From the NCBI GenBank assembly GCA_016764875.1, contig JAESQX010000026.1:1-56369 (forward strand): a DNA stretch of 56,369 bases, read 5' to 3'. The stretch is from Gammaproteobacteria bacterium (GTDB lineage Bacteria > Pseudomonadota > Gammaproteobacteria > Pseudomonadales > Pseudohongiellaceae). This document shows positions 25,834 to 34,484 of this stretch, piece after piece. Made by a program: the position numbers and the translations under genes. Within the stretch, counting starts at the first letter, position 1; each line of letters begins with the position of its first letter. The notes beneath the pieces are model-generated. The model was given only the letters and a program-made list of their open reading frames with translations. It was not told the origin of the DNA and searched no databases.

Positions 25834-26634
25834 TCAACTCGGTGGTTGACAATCAGGCACCACTCCGCGTGCTCTTGCTGATACCCAGACGGCTTCTGCC
25901 GCGGGCAACAGGCTGTTTAAATCTGCCATTCGGGTGGACGGGGCCGGGTGGGTTGATAACAATTCAGGACGTCGTGCGCCACCATTGGCGGCCATGTTTT
26001 GCCAGAGCGTGATGCTTTCCTGGGGGTCAAATCCCGCTTTGGCCATTAACATAATGCCAATTTGATCCGCTTCACTTTCCTGACGGCGATTAAACGGCAG
26101 GAACAATCCCAGCTCGGTGCCATAATCGATTATTTCCATGGTGGTGCTCGATACTCCGGCAATTTGTGCCACGGCTCGACCAATATTGCGTAGCGCGGAC
26201 TGGCTCGCTCTTTCGTTGCTGTGATGGGCCAGAACGTGGCCTACTTCGTGGGCCATAACGGCAGCCAGTTGATGTTGATTGGTAGCGATATTCAGCAAGC
26301 CTGTATAAATGCCCATTTTCCCACCAGGAAGGGCGAAGGCATTGGCCTGTTCATTTTCAAATACGGTGACTTCCCACAGATAATCGCCACGTTGGTTTTC
26401 GTCCAGCGCCGAAACTACGTAATTTGTGACACACCGGGCATAATCAGTTTGTCTTATATTCTCGGAAATTGGCATTTGCTCCCGCATTTGCTGGTAGGCC
26501 TGGATTCCCTGTTGCGCCATATCGGCCTCAGAGTAAAGAACAACCTGGCGCCTGGCCATAGGTGAGCTGGTGCATGCCGTCAAAAACAGGGAAAGAAATA
26601 AAACCGGGTATAAAAACGATCTACTGCTGGACAT
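25834..26634 (-). CDS. M48-family metallopeptidase lipoprotein, LoiP/YggG-like
   Basis: Zinc metallopeptidase of 266 residues with lipobox LFLTAC, so probably attached to the outer membrane facing the periplasm. The zinc motif is HEVGHVLAHH, and the third ligand lies in RRQESEADQIGIML. The segment EQANAFALPGGKMGIYTGLL is typical of M48 family proteins. Its length and form match E. coli LoiP (YggG), an envelope stress-linked protease. It differs clearly from the M48 lipoprotein at 12223, so these are not recent duplicates. The gene is monocistronic by spacing, with 277 bases free downstream and 266 bases free upstream. Confidence 0.9.
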   Translation of the reverse strand: MSSSRSFLYPVLFLSLFLTACTSSPMARRQVVLYSEADMAQQGIQAYQQMREQMPISENIRQTDYARCVTNYVVSALDENQRGDYLWEVTVFENEQANAFALPGGKMGIYTGLLNIATNQHQLAAVMAHEVGHVLAHHSNERASQSALRNIGRAVAQIAGVSSTTMEIIDYGTELGLFLPFNRRQESEADQIGIMLMAKAGFDPQESITLWQNMAANGGARRPELLSTHPAPSTRMADLNSLLPAAEAVWVSARARGVVPDCQPPS

Positions 26635-26840
26635 AGGCTAACTCATAATAATTCACATGACTGACAATATTACGAGCATTTCCCCCCGGGTCAAATTAAT
26701 ATAAAAAAACACCTGCAAAAACTCCCTCTTACTATTTTGATAAAAATCTATAACGTGATGGCAGGTAAGGCGCGTAAGCGAATTATTCAAGGTTATTGCG
26801 GGCTCTCTACAGGTAAGTAAAAAGGTGCTTACCGGACAAG

Positions 26841-26877
26841 CAGGTTGCAGCGCACATCAGCCGAATGCGGCAACCTG
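26841..26877 (-). terminator. hairpin downstream of the Tyr/Arg-rich protein gene
   Basis: 8-bp stem CAGGTTGC/GCAACCTG with an inner CGCA/TGCG 4-bp extension, starting 24 bases after the stop of the minus-strand gene at 26901. There is no immediate T-run, so terminator function is uncertain. Confidence 0.35.
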
Positions 26878-26900
26878 GTGCTTCCGGAAAAATCGCAGGG

Positions 26901-27422
26901 TTAAAAATTACAGGCTACCGGCTCCAGTTCCGTTCGAAGCTCGTTGCCGTTCTCATCTGTGATGATTTCATAGCAGCGCCCCTCAAGATCACGTAGCAGT
27001 CGACGCCCGGACGCCACTGTGTCAGTGCGATTAATCACGGTTACCTGCGGACTCCTGTAAGTCCCAGTGCTGCGATACTGATAGTTGTCGTACCGAGAAT
27101 ACCTGGGGTAGGTAAGCACCGAACCCAACACCAGGCCGCCCAGAAAACTGCCACCGTTGAAATGATCATAGTGATAGCTTCGACCGATTGAGATATCGAA
27201 ATAGCTGTTTCGTCGACCATGGTTGTAAGAGTAGCGATTGCCTCTGTGGTTGTTCCTGCTGTAGTAATTGCGGGAATAGTGAGAGCCGCGATAGTGATTA
27301 CGACTCCGATAGCTATGGTCGTTGTGTCGGTCATAACTTCTATTACGCCAATTGTCCGCCGTTGCGGTCTGTGACATGAAAGTTGCAATAACTGCAAATA
27401 AGATAAAAAGTGATTTTTTCAT
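26901..27422 (-). CDS. secreted Tyr/Arg/Asn/His/Ser-rich protein
   Basis: Secreted protein of 173 residues with a clear signal peptide (ends QTATAD). The mature N-terminal half is low complexity, dominated by R, N, H, S and Y (HYRGSHYSRNYYSRNNHRG). It is followed by a glycine-rich hydrophobic stretch (GGSFLGGLVLGSVL) of glycine-zipper type and a C-terminal folded-looking tail with two cysteines (GRCYEII, VACNF). The family is recognisable by style in several gammaproteobacteria but has no assigned function. A surface, envelope-coating or metal-binding role is possible. A good start ATG precedes a real signal, so I believe it is a gene. Confidence 0.75.
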   Translation of the reverse strand: MKKSLFILFAVIATFMSQTATADNWRNRSYDRHNDHSYRSRNHYRGSHYSRNYYSRNNHRGNRYSYNHGRRNSYFDISIGRSYHYDHFNGGSFLGGLVLGSVLTYPRYSRYDNYQYRSTGTYRSPQVTVINRTDTVASGRRLLRDLEGRCYEIITDENGNELRTELEPVACNF

Positions 27423-27526
27423 AAGCTGATCCTGAGATGCTTAATAATGCCAAGGTTAAAAATTGGCCCCTATCAGGGTTAGTTTCAGTTTATCTCGAGT
27501 GAATGAATACACGCTGAACATGGGCG

Positions 27527-28417
27527 CTACTGCTTTAGCTGTTCAGATAGCAGGTCCACCATTGCTCTGGTGGCCGGACCTGATGTCTCACTTACGGATT
27601 GCATGAGGTACAGAGGGATTGACCGAGTATACCCGCCACCAAGAACAATTTCCTTTAATAGCCCCTGTGCCAGTTCCTGCCTGATCCAGTTGTGAGGAAG
27701 AAAGCCAAATACAAGGCCGGACTTGACTAGACTTATACTGCTGAAGGAATTACTCACGGTCCATCTCTGCTCCGCCTCCAGCCAACCGGCATCGCGTTGA
27801 GTTCGCAGGCCAGTGTCACGCAAGACTACCTGACGATAGGATTTCAACTCAATTTCACTGACCTCGTCATTTTCGAAAATGGTATGGGAAGGCGTCGCTA
27901 CCGGTATCATATTGACGCTTCTAATGGGTAGCCCGGAAAATCCCACTGGCACTGTGGTGCCAATTACGATATTTGCTTTGTTCTCTATTAAAGCTTCGGT
28001 TGTGCCAGTCATGCTGGTTTCAAGCACTCTCACGCGGGTGTGGGGGAAACGGTTGGAAAACTGTTCCATTGGTCTGGTAAGCGCGCTGATTTCCAGCAGT
28101 ACATCAAGGGCGATGGTGATTTCCGATTCAAATTCCATAGCCATGGATTGGGCAAGGTCTTCCATGGTTCGGGCCTGCTTGATCAGCTGGCTTGCATAAC
28201 GATACAAAATCTCCCCTTCATTGGTCAGTTCGGCTTTACGGCCCAGAATACGAAGCACCGGTTTTGGCAATTGCTCGTTGAGGCGTTTGATAGCGTAACT
28301 GACGGAAGACTGGCTTTTATTAAGAGTTTCCGCCGCTAACACATAGGATCCACGGTCCACGACAGTTTTGAATGCCAGCCATTGCTCCAGGCTGATTTTT
28401 GGTATCTTTTCATTCAT
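27527..28417 (-). CDS. LysR-family transcriptional regulator
   Basis: Cytoplasmic DNA-binding regulator of 296 residues. The N-terminal winged helix-turn-helix is typical: LEQWLAFKTVVDRGSYVLAAE, then NKSQSSVSYAIKRLNEQL. The C-terminal ligand-binding domain follows, with the usual VRVLETSMTGTTEALIE and IVIGTTVP strands. It is divergent from azoR-pirin, the usual layout for a LysR protein controlling a neighbouring quinone/azo reductase operon. The inducer would then be an electrophile or quinone (inference). The shared intergenic region holds a long imperfect inverted repeat. Confidence 0.92.
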   Translation of the reverse strand: MNEKIPKISLEQWLAFKTVVDRGSYVLAAETLNKSQSSVSYAIKRLNEQLPKPVLRILGRKAELTNEGEILYRYASQLIKQARTMEDLAQSMAMEFESEITIALDVLLEISALTRPMEQFSNRFPHTRVRVLETSMTGTTEALIENKANIVIGTTVPVGFSGLPIRSVNMIPVATPSHTIFENDEVSEIELKSYRQVVLRDTGLRTQRDAGWLEAEQRWTVSNSFSSISLVKSGLVFGFLPHNWIRQELAQGLLKEIVLGGGYTRSIPLYLMQSVSETSGPATRAMVDLLSEQLKQ

Positions 28418-28482
28418 ATATCTAAATATTAGTTTATAAAGGCCAATTATTTGCGTAATTAAATCTAATAATACGATATATG
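28415..28482. promoter_or_regulatory. long inverted repeat in the LysR-azoR divergent promoter
   Basis: CATATATC-N5-ATTAG at 28415-28432 is mirrored by CTAAT-N5-GATATATG at 28465-28482, with 32 bases between. Thirteen of 18 positions per arm are paired. The right arm contains a T-N11-A type LysR box (ATC-N9-GAT). The left arm overlaps the regulator's own start codon, as expected for autoregulation. Binding is inferred. Confidence 0.45.
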
Positions 28483-28524
28483 ATACATCTCATCAAATTG
28501 ACTAATCAGAATGAGGAGAAGGAT

Positions 28525-29175
28525 ATGACAAAGCTGCTAACCCTTAAGTCCAGCTTGCTCGGTGACACAAGCGTATCGAATGAGCTTATCGATAATTTTA
28601 TTGATTCACTGACAGCCAGGGGAATGGAATTGGAAACTGTTACCCGGGATTTATCCAGGCAAGGTATTCCTCACCTGGATGGTGAGTGGCTCAGTGCCAG
28701 TTCGGCACCGGCTACCCGACGTACAAACGAGCAACAGCAAAAGATCAATTACGCGGACGAACTGATTTCAGAGTTAAAGGCAGCTGAGCTGATAGTGATC
28801 GGTGCACCTATGTACAACTTCATGGTGCCAACCCAACTAAAAGCCTGGATAGACCATGTCGCCAAGGCAGGTATCACATTTCGATACACCGAAAACGGTT
28901 CCGTTGGCCTGCTAAATGACAAGGAGGTGGTCGTTGTGGTTACTTCTGGAGGTATCCATAAAACAGGCGAAACTGACCATATGAGGCCGTTTTTAAAAAC
29001 TGTGCTGGGATTTCTCGGGCTCAATAATGTTGAATTTGCCGTAGCGTCCGGACTGAATATGGGGCCTGAAACAAGGGAGGCGGGTATAAATCATGCCCGA
29101 GAGTATTTAAATAAAATCGCTGATCAGCTGGTGCCGGTTGATTCATTTAACCGGGTAATCGAGGAGGTCGCATGA
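28525..29175 (+). CDS. azoR: FMN-dependent NADH:quinone reductase / azoreductase
   Basis: Flavodoxin-fold enzyme of 216 residues that reduces quinones and azo dyes by two electrons using NADH and FMN. The start is ATG 28525 after GAGGAGAAGG; the longer track ORF begins inside the regulatory region. Motifs are the FMN phosphate loop region KSSLLGDTSVS, the signature GAPMYNFMVPTQLKAWIDHVAKAG, and the TSGGIHKTG loop. It overlaps the pirin gene by the ATGA arrangement and is divergent from a LysR regulator, a common electrophile-stress unit. Confidence 0.92.
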   Translation: MTKLLTLKSSLLGDTSVSNELIDNFIDSLTARGMELETVTRDLSRQGIPHLDGEWLSASSAPATRRTNEQQQKINYADELISELKAAELIVIGAPMYNFMVPTQLKAWIDHVAKAGITFRYTENGSVGLLNDKEVVVVVTSGGIHKTGETDHMRPFLKTVLGFLGLNNVEFAVASGLNMGPETREAGINHAREYLNKIADQLVPVDSFNRVIEEVA

Positions 29176-30038
29176 GAAATCAAATGAATGAATCACGTCA
29201 AGTTTTGGAACTACTCGATGCAAGAACCACATCCGACGGCGATGGTGTTAAGTTGTTACGAGTCTTCGGCGGCGGGGATCTCGCCCGGTTTGATCCATTT
29301 CTGATGCTGGATGAATTTGGATCCTACGATGCAAGTGACTATATTGGCGGGTTTCCATCACACCCCCACCGCGGTTTTGAAACTGTGACATACATGTTGG
29401 AAGGTGAAATGGAGCACCTGGATCACATGGATAATATTGGTGTAATTGGGCCAGGGGATGTGCAATGGATGAAGGCGGGTGCCGGAGTTATTCATTCAGA
29501 AATGCCCAGACAACAAGAAGGTAGAATGCGTGGTTTTCAACTCTGGATCAATTTGCCAGCAACAGAAAAGATGACACCTGCCACCTATGAAGATATCGCA
29601 TCTGACAAAATACCCCAATACCGAATTAAGAACATCGTGGTGAAAGCTATCGCTGGTAATTTTCAAATAGACGGCGTGGATGTTAGCGGTTCAGTTACGG
29701 ATCGTTCGACCCGCCCGGGATACCTGGATATAAATTTTGCACACGATGGTGCCGAGTTATCTATTTCAGTACCTGATGATCATATAGCGTTATTGTATGT
29801 ATACGAAGGAGAGGTAATGGTGGGATCAAGCGGGTCGGAGGTGTCTGCCAGGCAGCTGGCAAGGCTATCAGGCCAGGGTCCTGTTGCATTAAAAGGCGAT
29901 AGCCAGAGCAAGGCCTTGTTAATGACAGGAAAACCGATCGGCGAACCTATTGTTCAGCGCGGTCCGTTTGTAATGAATACGGAGGCTGAAATCCAGCGGG
30001 CTATTGAGGATTATAAACAGGGCAAGCTGCTGGATTAA
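29172..30038 (+). CDS. pirin-family bicupin protein
   Basis: Bicupin protein of 288 residues. The metal site of the first cupin is visible: FPSHPHRGFETVTYMLEGEMEHLDHM, with two histidines before the conserved RG, and GDVQWMKAGAGVIHSEMP giving the later ligands. Bacterial pirins such as YhhW can act as quercetin 2,3-dioxygenases or redox-sensing regulators; the physiological role is unsettled. The ATG overlaps the azoR stop (ATGA), so translation is coupled and the two proteins probably serve the same electrophile or quinone response. Confidence 0.9.
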   Translation: MRNQMNESRQVLELLDARTTSDGDGVKLLRVFGGGDLARFDPFLMLDEFGSYDASDYIGGFPSHPHRGFETVTYMLEGEMEHLDHMDNIGVIGPGDVQWMKAGAGVIHSEMPRQQEGRMRGFQLWINLPATEKMTPATYEDIASDKIPQYRIKNIVVKAIAGNFQIDGVDVSGSVTDRSTRPGYLDINFAHDGAELSISVPDDHIALLYVYEGEVMVGSSGSEVSARQLARLSGQGPVALKGDSQSKALLMTGKPIGEPIVQRGPFVMNTEAEIQRAIEDYKQGKLLD

Positions 30039-30182
30039 TACCGGGGTTACCGCCTTTTTCTCTCAATCTAACCAGGCATCCCCTTGCCTTCGAGAATTCA
30101 TATTTGGCTATATTGATTGTTATCTACTCATCCCACATAATGACCGACCGTCCCTTGTCTGGTGTTAATAGGAACAATAATC

Positions 30183-31136
30183 ATGATCTATAACAATATC
30201 CTCGAAACTATCGGAAATACTCCTGTCGTCAAACTGCAGCGCCTTGCTCCCTCCAACCAGAATGTATATGCGAAGCTGGAAGCTTTTAATCCCCTGGCTT
30301 CAGTTAAGGACAGGTTGGCAATAGCTATTATTGAAGATGCCGAAAGAAGTGGCAGCCTGAAACCCGGGCAGACAGTAATAGAAGCCACCTCGGGCAATAC
30401 CGGCATCTCCCTCGCCATGGTTTGTGCGGCTAAAGGCTATCCATTCGTCGCCACCATGGTAGAGACGTTTTCAATTGAGCGACGCAAAATTATGAAGGCC
30501 CTGGGCGCGAAGGTGATTCTCACACCAGCGGCTGAGCGAGCCAGTGGAATGACAAAGATCGCAGAAGATCTTGCTGCGAAACATGGCTGGTTTCTGGCAC
30601 GACAGTTTGAAAATCCTGCCAACCCCGCCTATCACCGAAATACCACCGGCCCTGAGATCCTTCTGGATTTCGCTGATCATAATCTTGATTATTTTGTGTC
30701 TGGCTGGGGCACAGGTGGAACTGTGACCGGCGCTGGACAGATAATTAAGCTGGCTCGGCCGGGCACTAAAATTATTGCGGCAGAACCCGAGGGTGCCGCC
30801 ATGTTGTCTGGTAATGATTGGCAACCGCACAAGGTTCAAGGCTGGACTCCTGATTTTATTCCATCCGTATTGGACAAGTCTGTTATCGATGAAATTGTGT
30901 TGGTTTCCGATGATGAGGCTATCGATACAGCTAAAAGACTAGCTACCGAAGAAGGAATATTTTGTGGGATCTCTTCCGGTGCCACCATGGCAGCGGCATT
31001 AAAAGTTGCAGATTCTGCTCCAGAGGGTAGTACGCTTGTTGCGATGCTTCCCGATACAGGAGAACGTTATCTTTCCTCGCCGCTATTTGCGGGCATTACC
31101 GAGGAGTCAGATGACGAGTGGCTGGCAAGTCTCTAG
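30183..31136 (+). CDS. cysK: cysteine synthase A (O-acetylserine sulfhydrylase)
   Basis: PLP enzyme making L-cysteine from O-acetylserine and sulfide, 317 residues from ATG 30183 with AGGAA upstream. The Schiff-base lysine is in ASVKDRLA, the substrate loop is TSGNTGIS, and the phosphate-binding loop is GWGTGGTVTG. The C-terminal region ISSGATMAAAL is typical. It resembles CysK rather than CysM in length and in the METFSIERRK segment, but the distinction is not absolute. Cytoplasmic, and apparently monocistronic. Confidence 0.88.
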   Translation: MIYNNILETIGNTPVVKLQRLAPSNQNVYAKLEAFNPLASVKDRLAIAIIEDAERSGSLKPGQTVIEATSGNTGISLAMVCAAKGYPFVATMVETFSIERRKIMKALGAKVILTPAAERASGMTKIAEDLAAKHGWFLARQFENPANPAYHRNTTGPEILLDFADHNLDYFVSGWGTGGTVTGAGQIIKLARPGTKIIAAEPEGAAMLSGNDWQPHKVQGWTPDFIPSVLDKSVIDEIVLVSDDEAIDTAKRLATEEGIFCGISSGATMAAALKVADSAPEGSTLVAMLPDTGERYLSSPLFAGITEESDDEWLASL

Positions 31137-31250
31137 AGAATTTTCGGTTAAAGGGATAAACCGCTTTAGTCTACAACCACTTTCAGTTTTGTAATAAAGC
31201 TGGCAGACCGGCGATGGAGTTGCTGGCGGCATCAAACCAGGGGATAGTTA

Positions 31251-31667
31251 TCAGCTGATAACGGCAAATATTGTCAAGGCTGTTAAAACAAATAGTAATA
31301 CTATGCCCGACTGAAAAAGTCTTTTTCGCAAGGGCACGTCATTAGAGCCAGTATGAACGTAAGCGTGCATGACGCGAGTAATCGCATAGATCCAGGCAGT
31401 AAGCTGGGCCAATAGATTCGCCGCTCCCAACAGCCACAACAAAATGATCAATACATAGAACAGTATCGGGGTTTCGAACTGGTTTTTAATATTGTTATTG
31501 ATTTTCTGAACAGTAGCCGGCCATGCATCATCGTGCATACCCCTTCGAGTCGTATCCACCTCACCTTTTTTAAGAGCAATTTCCTTGGCTCGCCCCAATG
31601 CCACATAAACAACAAGAGTAAGCGTAATCTGTATCAAAACGGGAATAAATATTAGTTCTGCACGCAC
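31251..31667 (-). CDS. MAPEG-family membrane protein
   Basis: Four-helix membrane protein of 138 residues in the MAPEG (membrane-associated proteins in eicosanoid and glutathione metabolism) family. Typical features are NNIKNQFETPILFYVLI and the Arg/His-rich loop ITRVMHAYVHTGSND. Bacterial members may have glutathione transferase activity, but most are uncharacterised. The start is a GTG at 31667 with only a weak AGAG upstream, so the exact N terminus is uncertain. A 16-bp perfect palindrome overlaps the stop codon. Confidence 0.85.
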   Translation of the reverse strand: MRAELIFIPVLIQITLTLVVYVALGRAKEIALKKGEVDTTRRGMHDDAWPATVQKINNNIKNQFETPILFYVLIILLWLLGAANLLAQLTAWIYAITRVMHAYVHTGSNDVPLRKRLFQSGIVLLFVLTALTIFAVIS

Positions 31668-31820
31668 TTAAGGAATCTCTGTTTGTTCAGTTAACAGGGA
31701 AATTGAAATAATTATTCTGGAACGGCTCATTATTCAGGGTGTAATGCCACCATTCCTTTTCATAGTTTACAAAACTCGCGGATTGCATGATGGCTTGTAT
31801 CAGGGATACCCGGCAGCCTG

Positions 31821-32966
31821 CTAGATTAGCTCCTGCATGGACGCCGGCGTAAATTCAACAATGTCGGATTCGTTTCCAGCTTTTATTTTATTGGCCCAGG
31901 CAGGGTCAGATAACAGGGCACGACCCACAGCTACCAGATCGAACTCATTATTTTCCATGCGCTCAAACAGTGCCGTTATATCTGTCGAGTGGCTTTTCTG
32001 GCCGCCAAAAGAATGCAGGAAATCGATATCCAGTCCTATGCTGCCAACTGTAATAGCCGGTTTTCCGGTAAGCTTCCTGGCCCAGCCAGCCAGGTTGAGG
32101 TTAGAGCCCTCAAACTCCGGGTTATTAAAATAGCGTGTACTACAGTGGAATATATCAACGCCCGCCTTGCTCAGTGGAGCAAGAAATGCCTCCAGTTCGT
32201 CCGCTGATTTCGCCATCTTGTGATTATAGTCGCCTTGTTTCCATTGCGAGAAACGGAGCACGATTGGAAAATCATCGGAGACCTGTGCCCGCATAGCTTC
32301 GATTATTTCCACGGCGAATTGTGTGCGTTGTACCAGGTCACCACCATATTTGTCGTCTCGTTTATTAGTAGCTTCCCAGAAAAATTGGTCAATGAGATAG
32401 GCGTGTGCGCCATGAATTTCCACACCATCGAACCCGGCATCAGCCGCGTTACGCGCAGCTTTTCCATAGGCGGATACACAGTCGTTGATATCAGCCTGAG
32501 TCATGGCTTCTGGTAATTCGGCACCTTTCGAAAGCTCGCCATTGATGAAATGGCTCGGATGCATAATAGATGAGGGCCCTACAATGGAGCCATCGGGGTC
32601 AGGGCCAAAACCCTTTTTGCGGACGCTGCCCACGTGCCAGATCTGGGGAATGATAAAACCACCAGCGTGATGAACTTTCTCTGCAACCCGTTTCCAGCCC
32701 GCCATGGCCTCATCCCCATAAAATGAAGGCACATCCGGGTACCCGTGGGCACCCTTGAAATCAGGCGCAGTTCCTTCCGTTACAATCAGTCCAACACCGC
32801 CGGCTGCACGCCTCTGGTAATAATCCGCCACATCGTCACCGGGCACATTGCCAGGCGATTTACTGCGAGTCATCGGAGCCATGACAATGCGATTAGGGAG
32901 AGTGACTTTACCGAATGGGAAAGGCTGGAATAAAATGTCCGCCGCGTGTGGGTTTGAATTGCTCAT
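31821..32966 (-). CDS. old yellow enzyme-family NADH:flavin oxidoreductase
   Basis: FMN-dependent ene-reductase, 381 residues from ATG 32966 (AAGGATG upstream). Family motifs are IVMAPMTRSKS near the N terminus and EIHGAHAYLIDQFFWEATN, where the two histidines (H-x-x-H, as in PETN reductase, rather than H-x-x-N) bind the substrate carbonyl or nitro group. DKYGGDLVQRTQF and AVGRALLSDPAWANK follow. Such enzymes reduce activated alkenes, nitroesters or quinones with NAD(P)H. Cytoplasmic. Together with azoR-pirin it suggests an electrophile-detoxification neighbourhood. Confidence 0.9.
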   Translation of the reverse strand: MSNSNPHAADILFQPFPFGKVTLPNRIVMAPMTRSKSPGNVPGDDVADYYQRRAAGGVGLIVTEGTAPDFKGAHGYPDVPSFYGDEAMAGWKRVAEKVHHAGGFIIPQIWHVGSVRKKGFGPDPDGSIVGPSSIMHPSHFINGELSKGAELPEAMTQADINDCVSAYGKAARNAADAGFDGVEIHGAHAYLIDQFFWEATNKRDDKYGGDLVQRTQFAVEIIEAMRAQVSDDFPIVLRFSQWKQGDYNHKMAKSADELEAFLAPLSKAGVDIFHCSTRYFNNPEFEGSNLNLAGWARKLTGKPAITVGSIGLDIDFLHSFGGQKSHSTDITALFERMENNEFDLVAVGRALLSDPAWANKIKAGNESDIVEFTPASMQELI

Positions 32967-33099
32967 ATTACATCCTTTAATACTGCCTATTTCGAAAATA
33001 CGGTTTTTAATTAGAGACGGAGTATATCTCAATTGATATATGCAAACCCAACGGGGCCGGCATGGTTGGTTAAGAAGAATTTTCGATAAGGAGAATTAG

Positions 33100-33139
33100 T
33101 TGACGGGGCTGTACGGAAACGTAGATGATCTAATAGATC
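33100..33139 (+). promoter_or_regulatory. candidate promoter and palindrome before the serine hydrolase gene
   Basis: TTGACG at 33100-33105 is followed 18 bases later by GATGAT at 33124-33129, a passable sigma-70 pair. A 13-base perfect palindrome GATCTA-A-TAGATC (33127-33139) overlaps the -10 and could be an operator. By eye only. Confidence 0.3.
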
Positions 33140-33175
33140 TTCTATAAAAAATGCGCAGATAGGGAGCAGGCAGAT

Positions 33176-34411
33176 ATGTACAGAAGGCACGTAACCGGGC
33201 GCTGGGTATTGGCGCTGATTGTCGTAACGTTCGGATTGACGGCGAATGTTTCACTGGCAGATATTGAAAAAGCGCGATTGGATGCCATTGCCGCTGACTT
33301 GCACGGTAGAGTCAATGAAAATAAGTTATCCGGCGCGGTTGTCATGATTACTCAAAATGGCAAGATTCAAATGGAGCAGGCCTTCGGGTATCAGAATGTG
33401 GAAGAGCAGATTCCCATGAGTACTGATACTATTTTTCGCATTTTTTCCATGACTAAACCTATCGCCGGTACTGCACTGATGATCCTTTATGACGAGGGTA
33501 AGTTCCAGCTGGATGATACAGTGGAAAAGCACCTGCCAGCACCGGCTGCAATGACAGTATTTGTTGCCCAGAATGAAGATGGTAGTTTCGAGACTGAAGC
33601 GGCAGATCATCCTATGACCATTCGAGAGCTTATGAGTCATACCGGCGGGCTGCTCTATTCGCCACCTTTATCATCAGGGCCCATAGCTGAAGCCTATGCG
33701 AAAGCTGGCATAAGAGATAAACATAATTATACGATGGCCCAGACGATTCCAGCACTGGGGGGAATTCCTTTAGGTTACCAGCCTGGTACGAAATGGGTTT
33801 ACAGTATTTCGGTCGATGTTCAGGGATACCTGGTGGAGGTTCTGTCAGACCAGACTTTTGATAAATTTTTGCAAGAGCGCATTTTTGATCCCCTTGGCAT
33901 GGTGGATACCAGTTTCTTTGTAGCCCCTGAAAAAGTAGATCGGTTTGCCAGGCAATATTCACCCGGTAAAGATGGCAAACTGGCCCGTGTTGATACGGGT
34001 TCTTTCCTGAAGAAACCCAAGTTTTTTTCAGGGGGTGGAGGCCTGACATCTACGGCCGGCGACTACATGAAATTTGCCCGGATGCATCTTAATGGTGGAG
34101 AGTTGAATGGTCGTCGTATTCTTTCTGAAGAAGCGATACAGCTTATGCGTAGCAATCAATTACCAGATGCGGTGCCAAACATCTCGCAGACATACCCTGG
34201 AAATGTATTTGGCCTGGACTTTGCGATCGTAGATGAGCCGGAACTGTACAATGGCGCGCCAAAGGGCACTCATTGGTGGTGGGGTATTGCCGGATCCTGG
34301 TTCTGGATCGATCCGGTTGAGAATATTATTTTTGTGGGCATGATCCAGAATAGTGATGTCCGATATTCCATACAGACCCATGCTGCAATGCGAGAGTTGT
34401 TGTACCGATGA
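33176..34411 (+). CDS. exported serine hydrolase, class C beta-lactamase family
   Basis: Periplasmic or secreted serine hydrolase of 411 residues. A signal peptide ends near NVSLAD. The nucleophile tetrad is SMTK (in FRIFSMTKPIAGTAL), with a YSI triad equivalent (KWVYSISVDVQGYL) and a late GAPKGTHWWWGIAGSW segment replacing the usual KTG region. The family includes esterases, EstB-like enzymes, D-aminopeptidases and class C beta-lactamases; the lack of a clean YxN and KTG argues for an esterase or peptidase rather than a true beta-lactamase. A GGGAG Shine-Dalgarno sequence precedes ATG 33176. Confidence 0.87.
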   Translation: MYRRHVTGRWVLALIVVTFGLTANVSLADIEKARLDAIAADLHGRVNENKLSGAVVMITQNGKIQMEQAFGYQNVEEQIPMSTDTIFRIFSMTKPIAGTALMILYDEGKFQLDDTVEKHLPAPAAMTVFVAQNEDGSFETEAADHPMTIRELMSHTGGLLYSPPLSSGPIAEAYAKAGIRDKHNYTMAQTIPALGGIPLGYQPGTKWVYSISVDVQGYLVEVLSDQTFDKFLQERIFDPLGMVDTSFFVAPEKVDRFARQYSPGKDGKLARVDTGSFLKKPKFFSGGGGLTSTAGDYMKFARMHLNGGELNGRRILSEEAIQLMRSNQLPDAVPNISQTYPGNVFGLDFAIVDEPELYNGAPKGTHWWWGIAGSWFWIDPVENIIFVGMIQNSDVRYSIQTHAAMRELLYR

Positions 34412-34437
34412 CCTCACCGATTTCTGGAGAAAGAAGC

Positions 34438-34469
34438 AAAGGGCAACGGGAAAGCTGTCGCCCTTTTTT
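34438..34469 (+). terminator. Rho-independent terminator
   Basis: 7-bp stem AAAGGGC/GCCCTTT with a 15-base loop, followed by T residues. It sits 27 bases after the serine hydrolase stop and before the convergent cytochrome gene. Confidence 0.7.
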
Positions 34470-34484
34470 ATTTGGCAAGATTGT

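Noticed and set aside
33176-34411. Call as a class C beta-lactamase resistance gene
   Set aside because: The SxxK motif is present, but YxN is YSI and the KTG region is not clean; esterase or peptidase relatives fit better.
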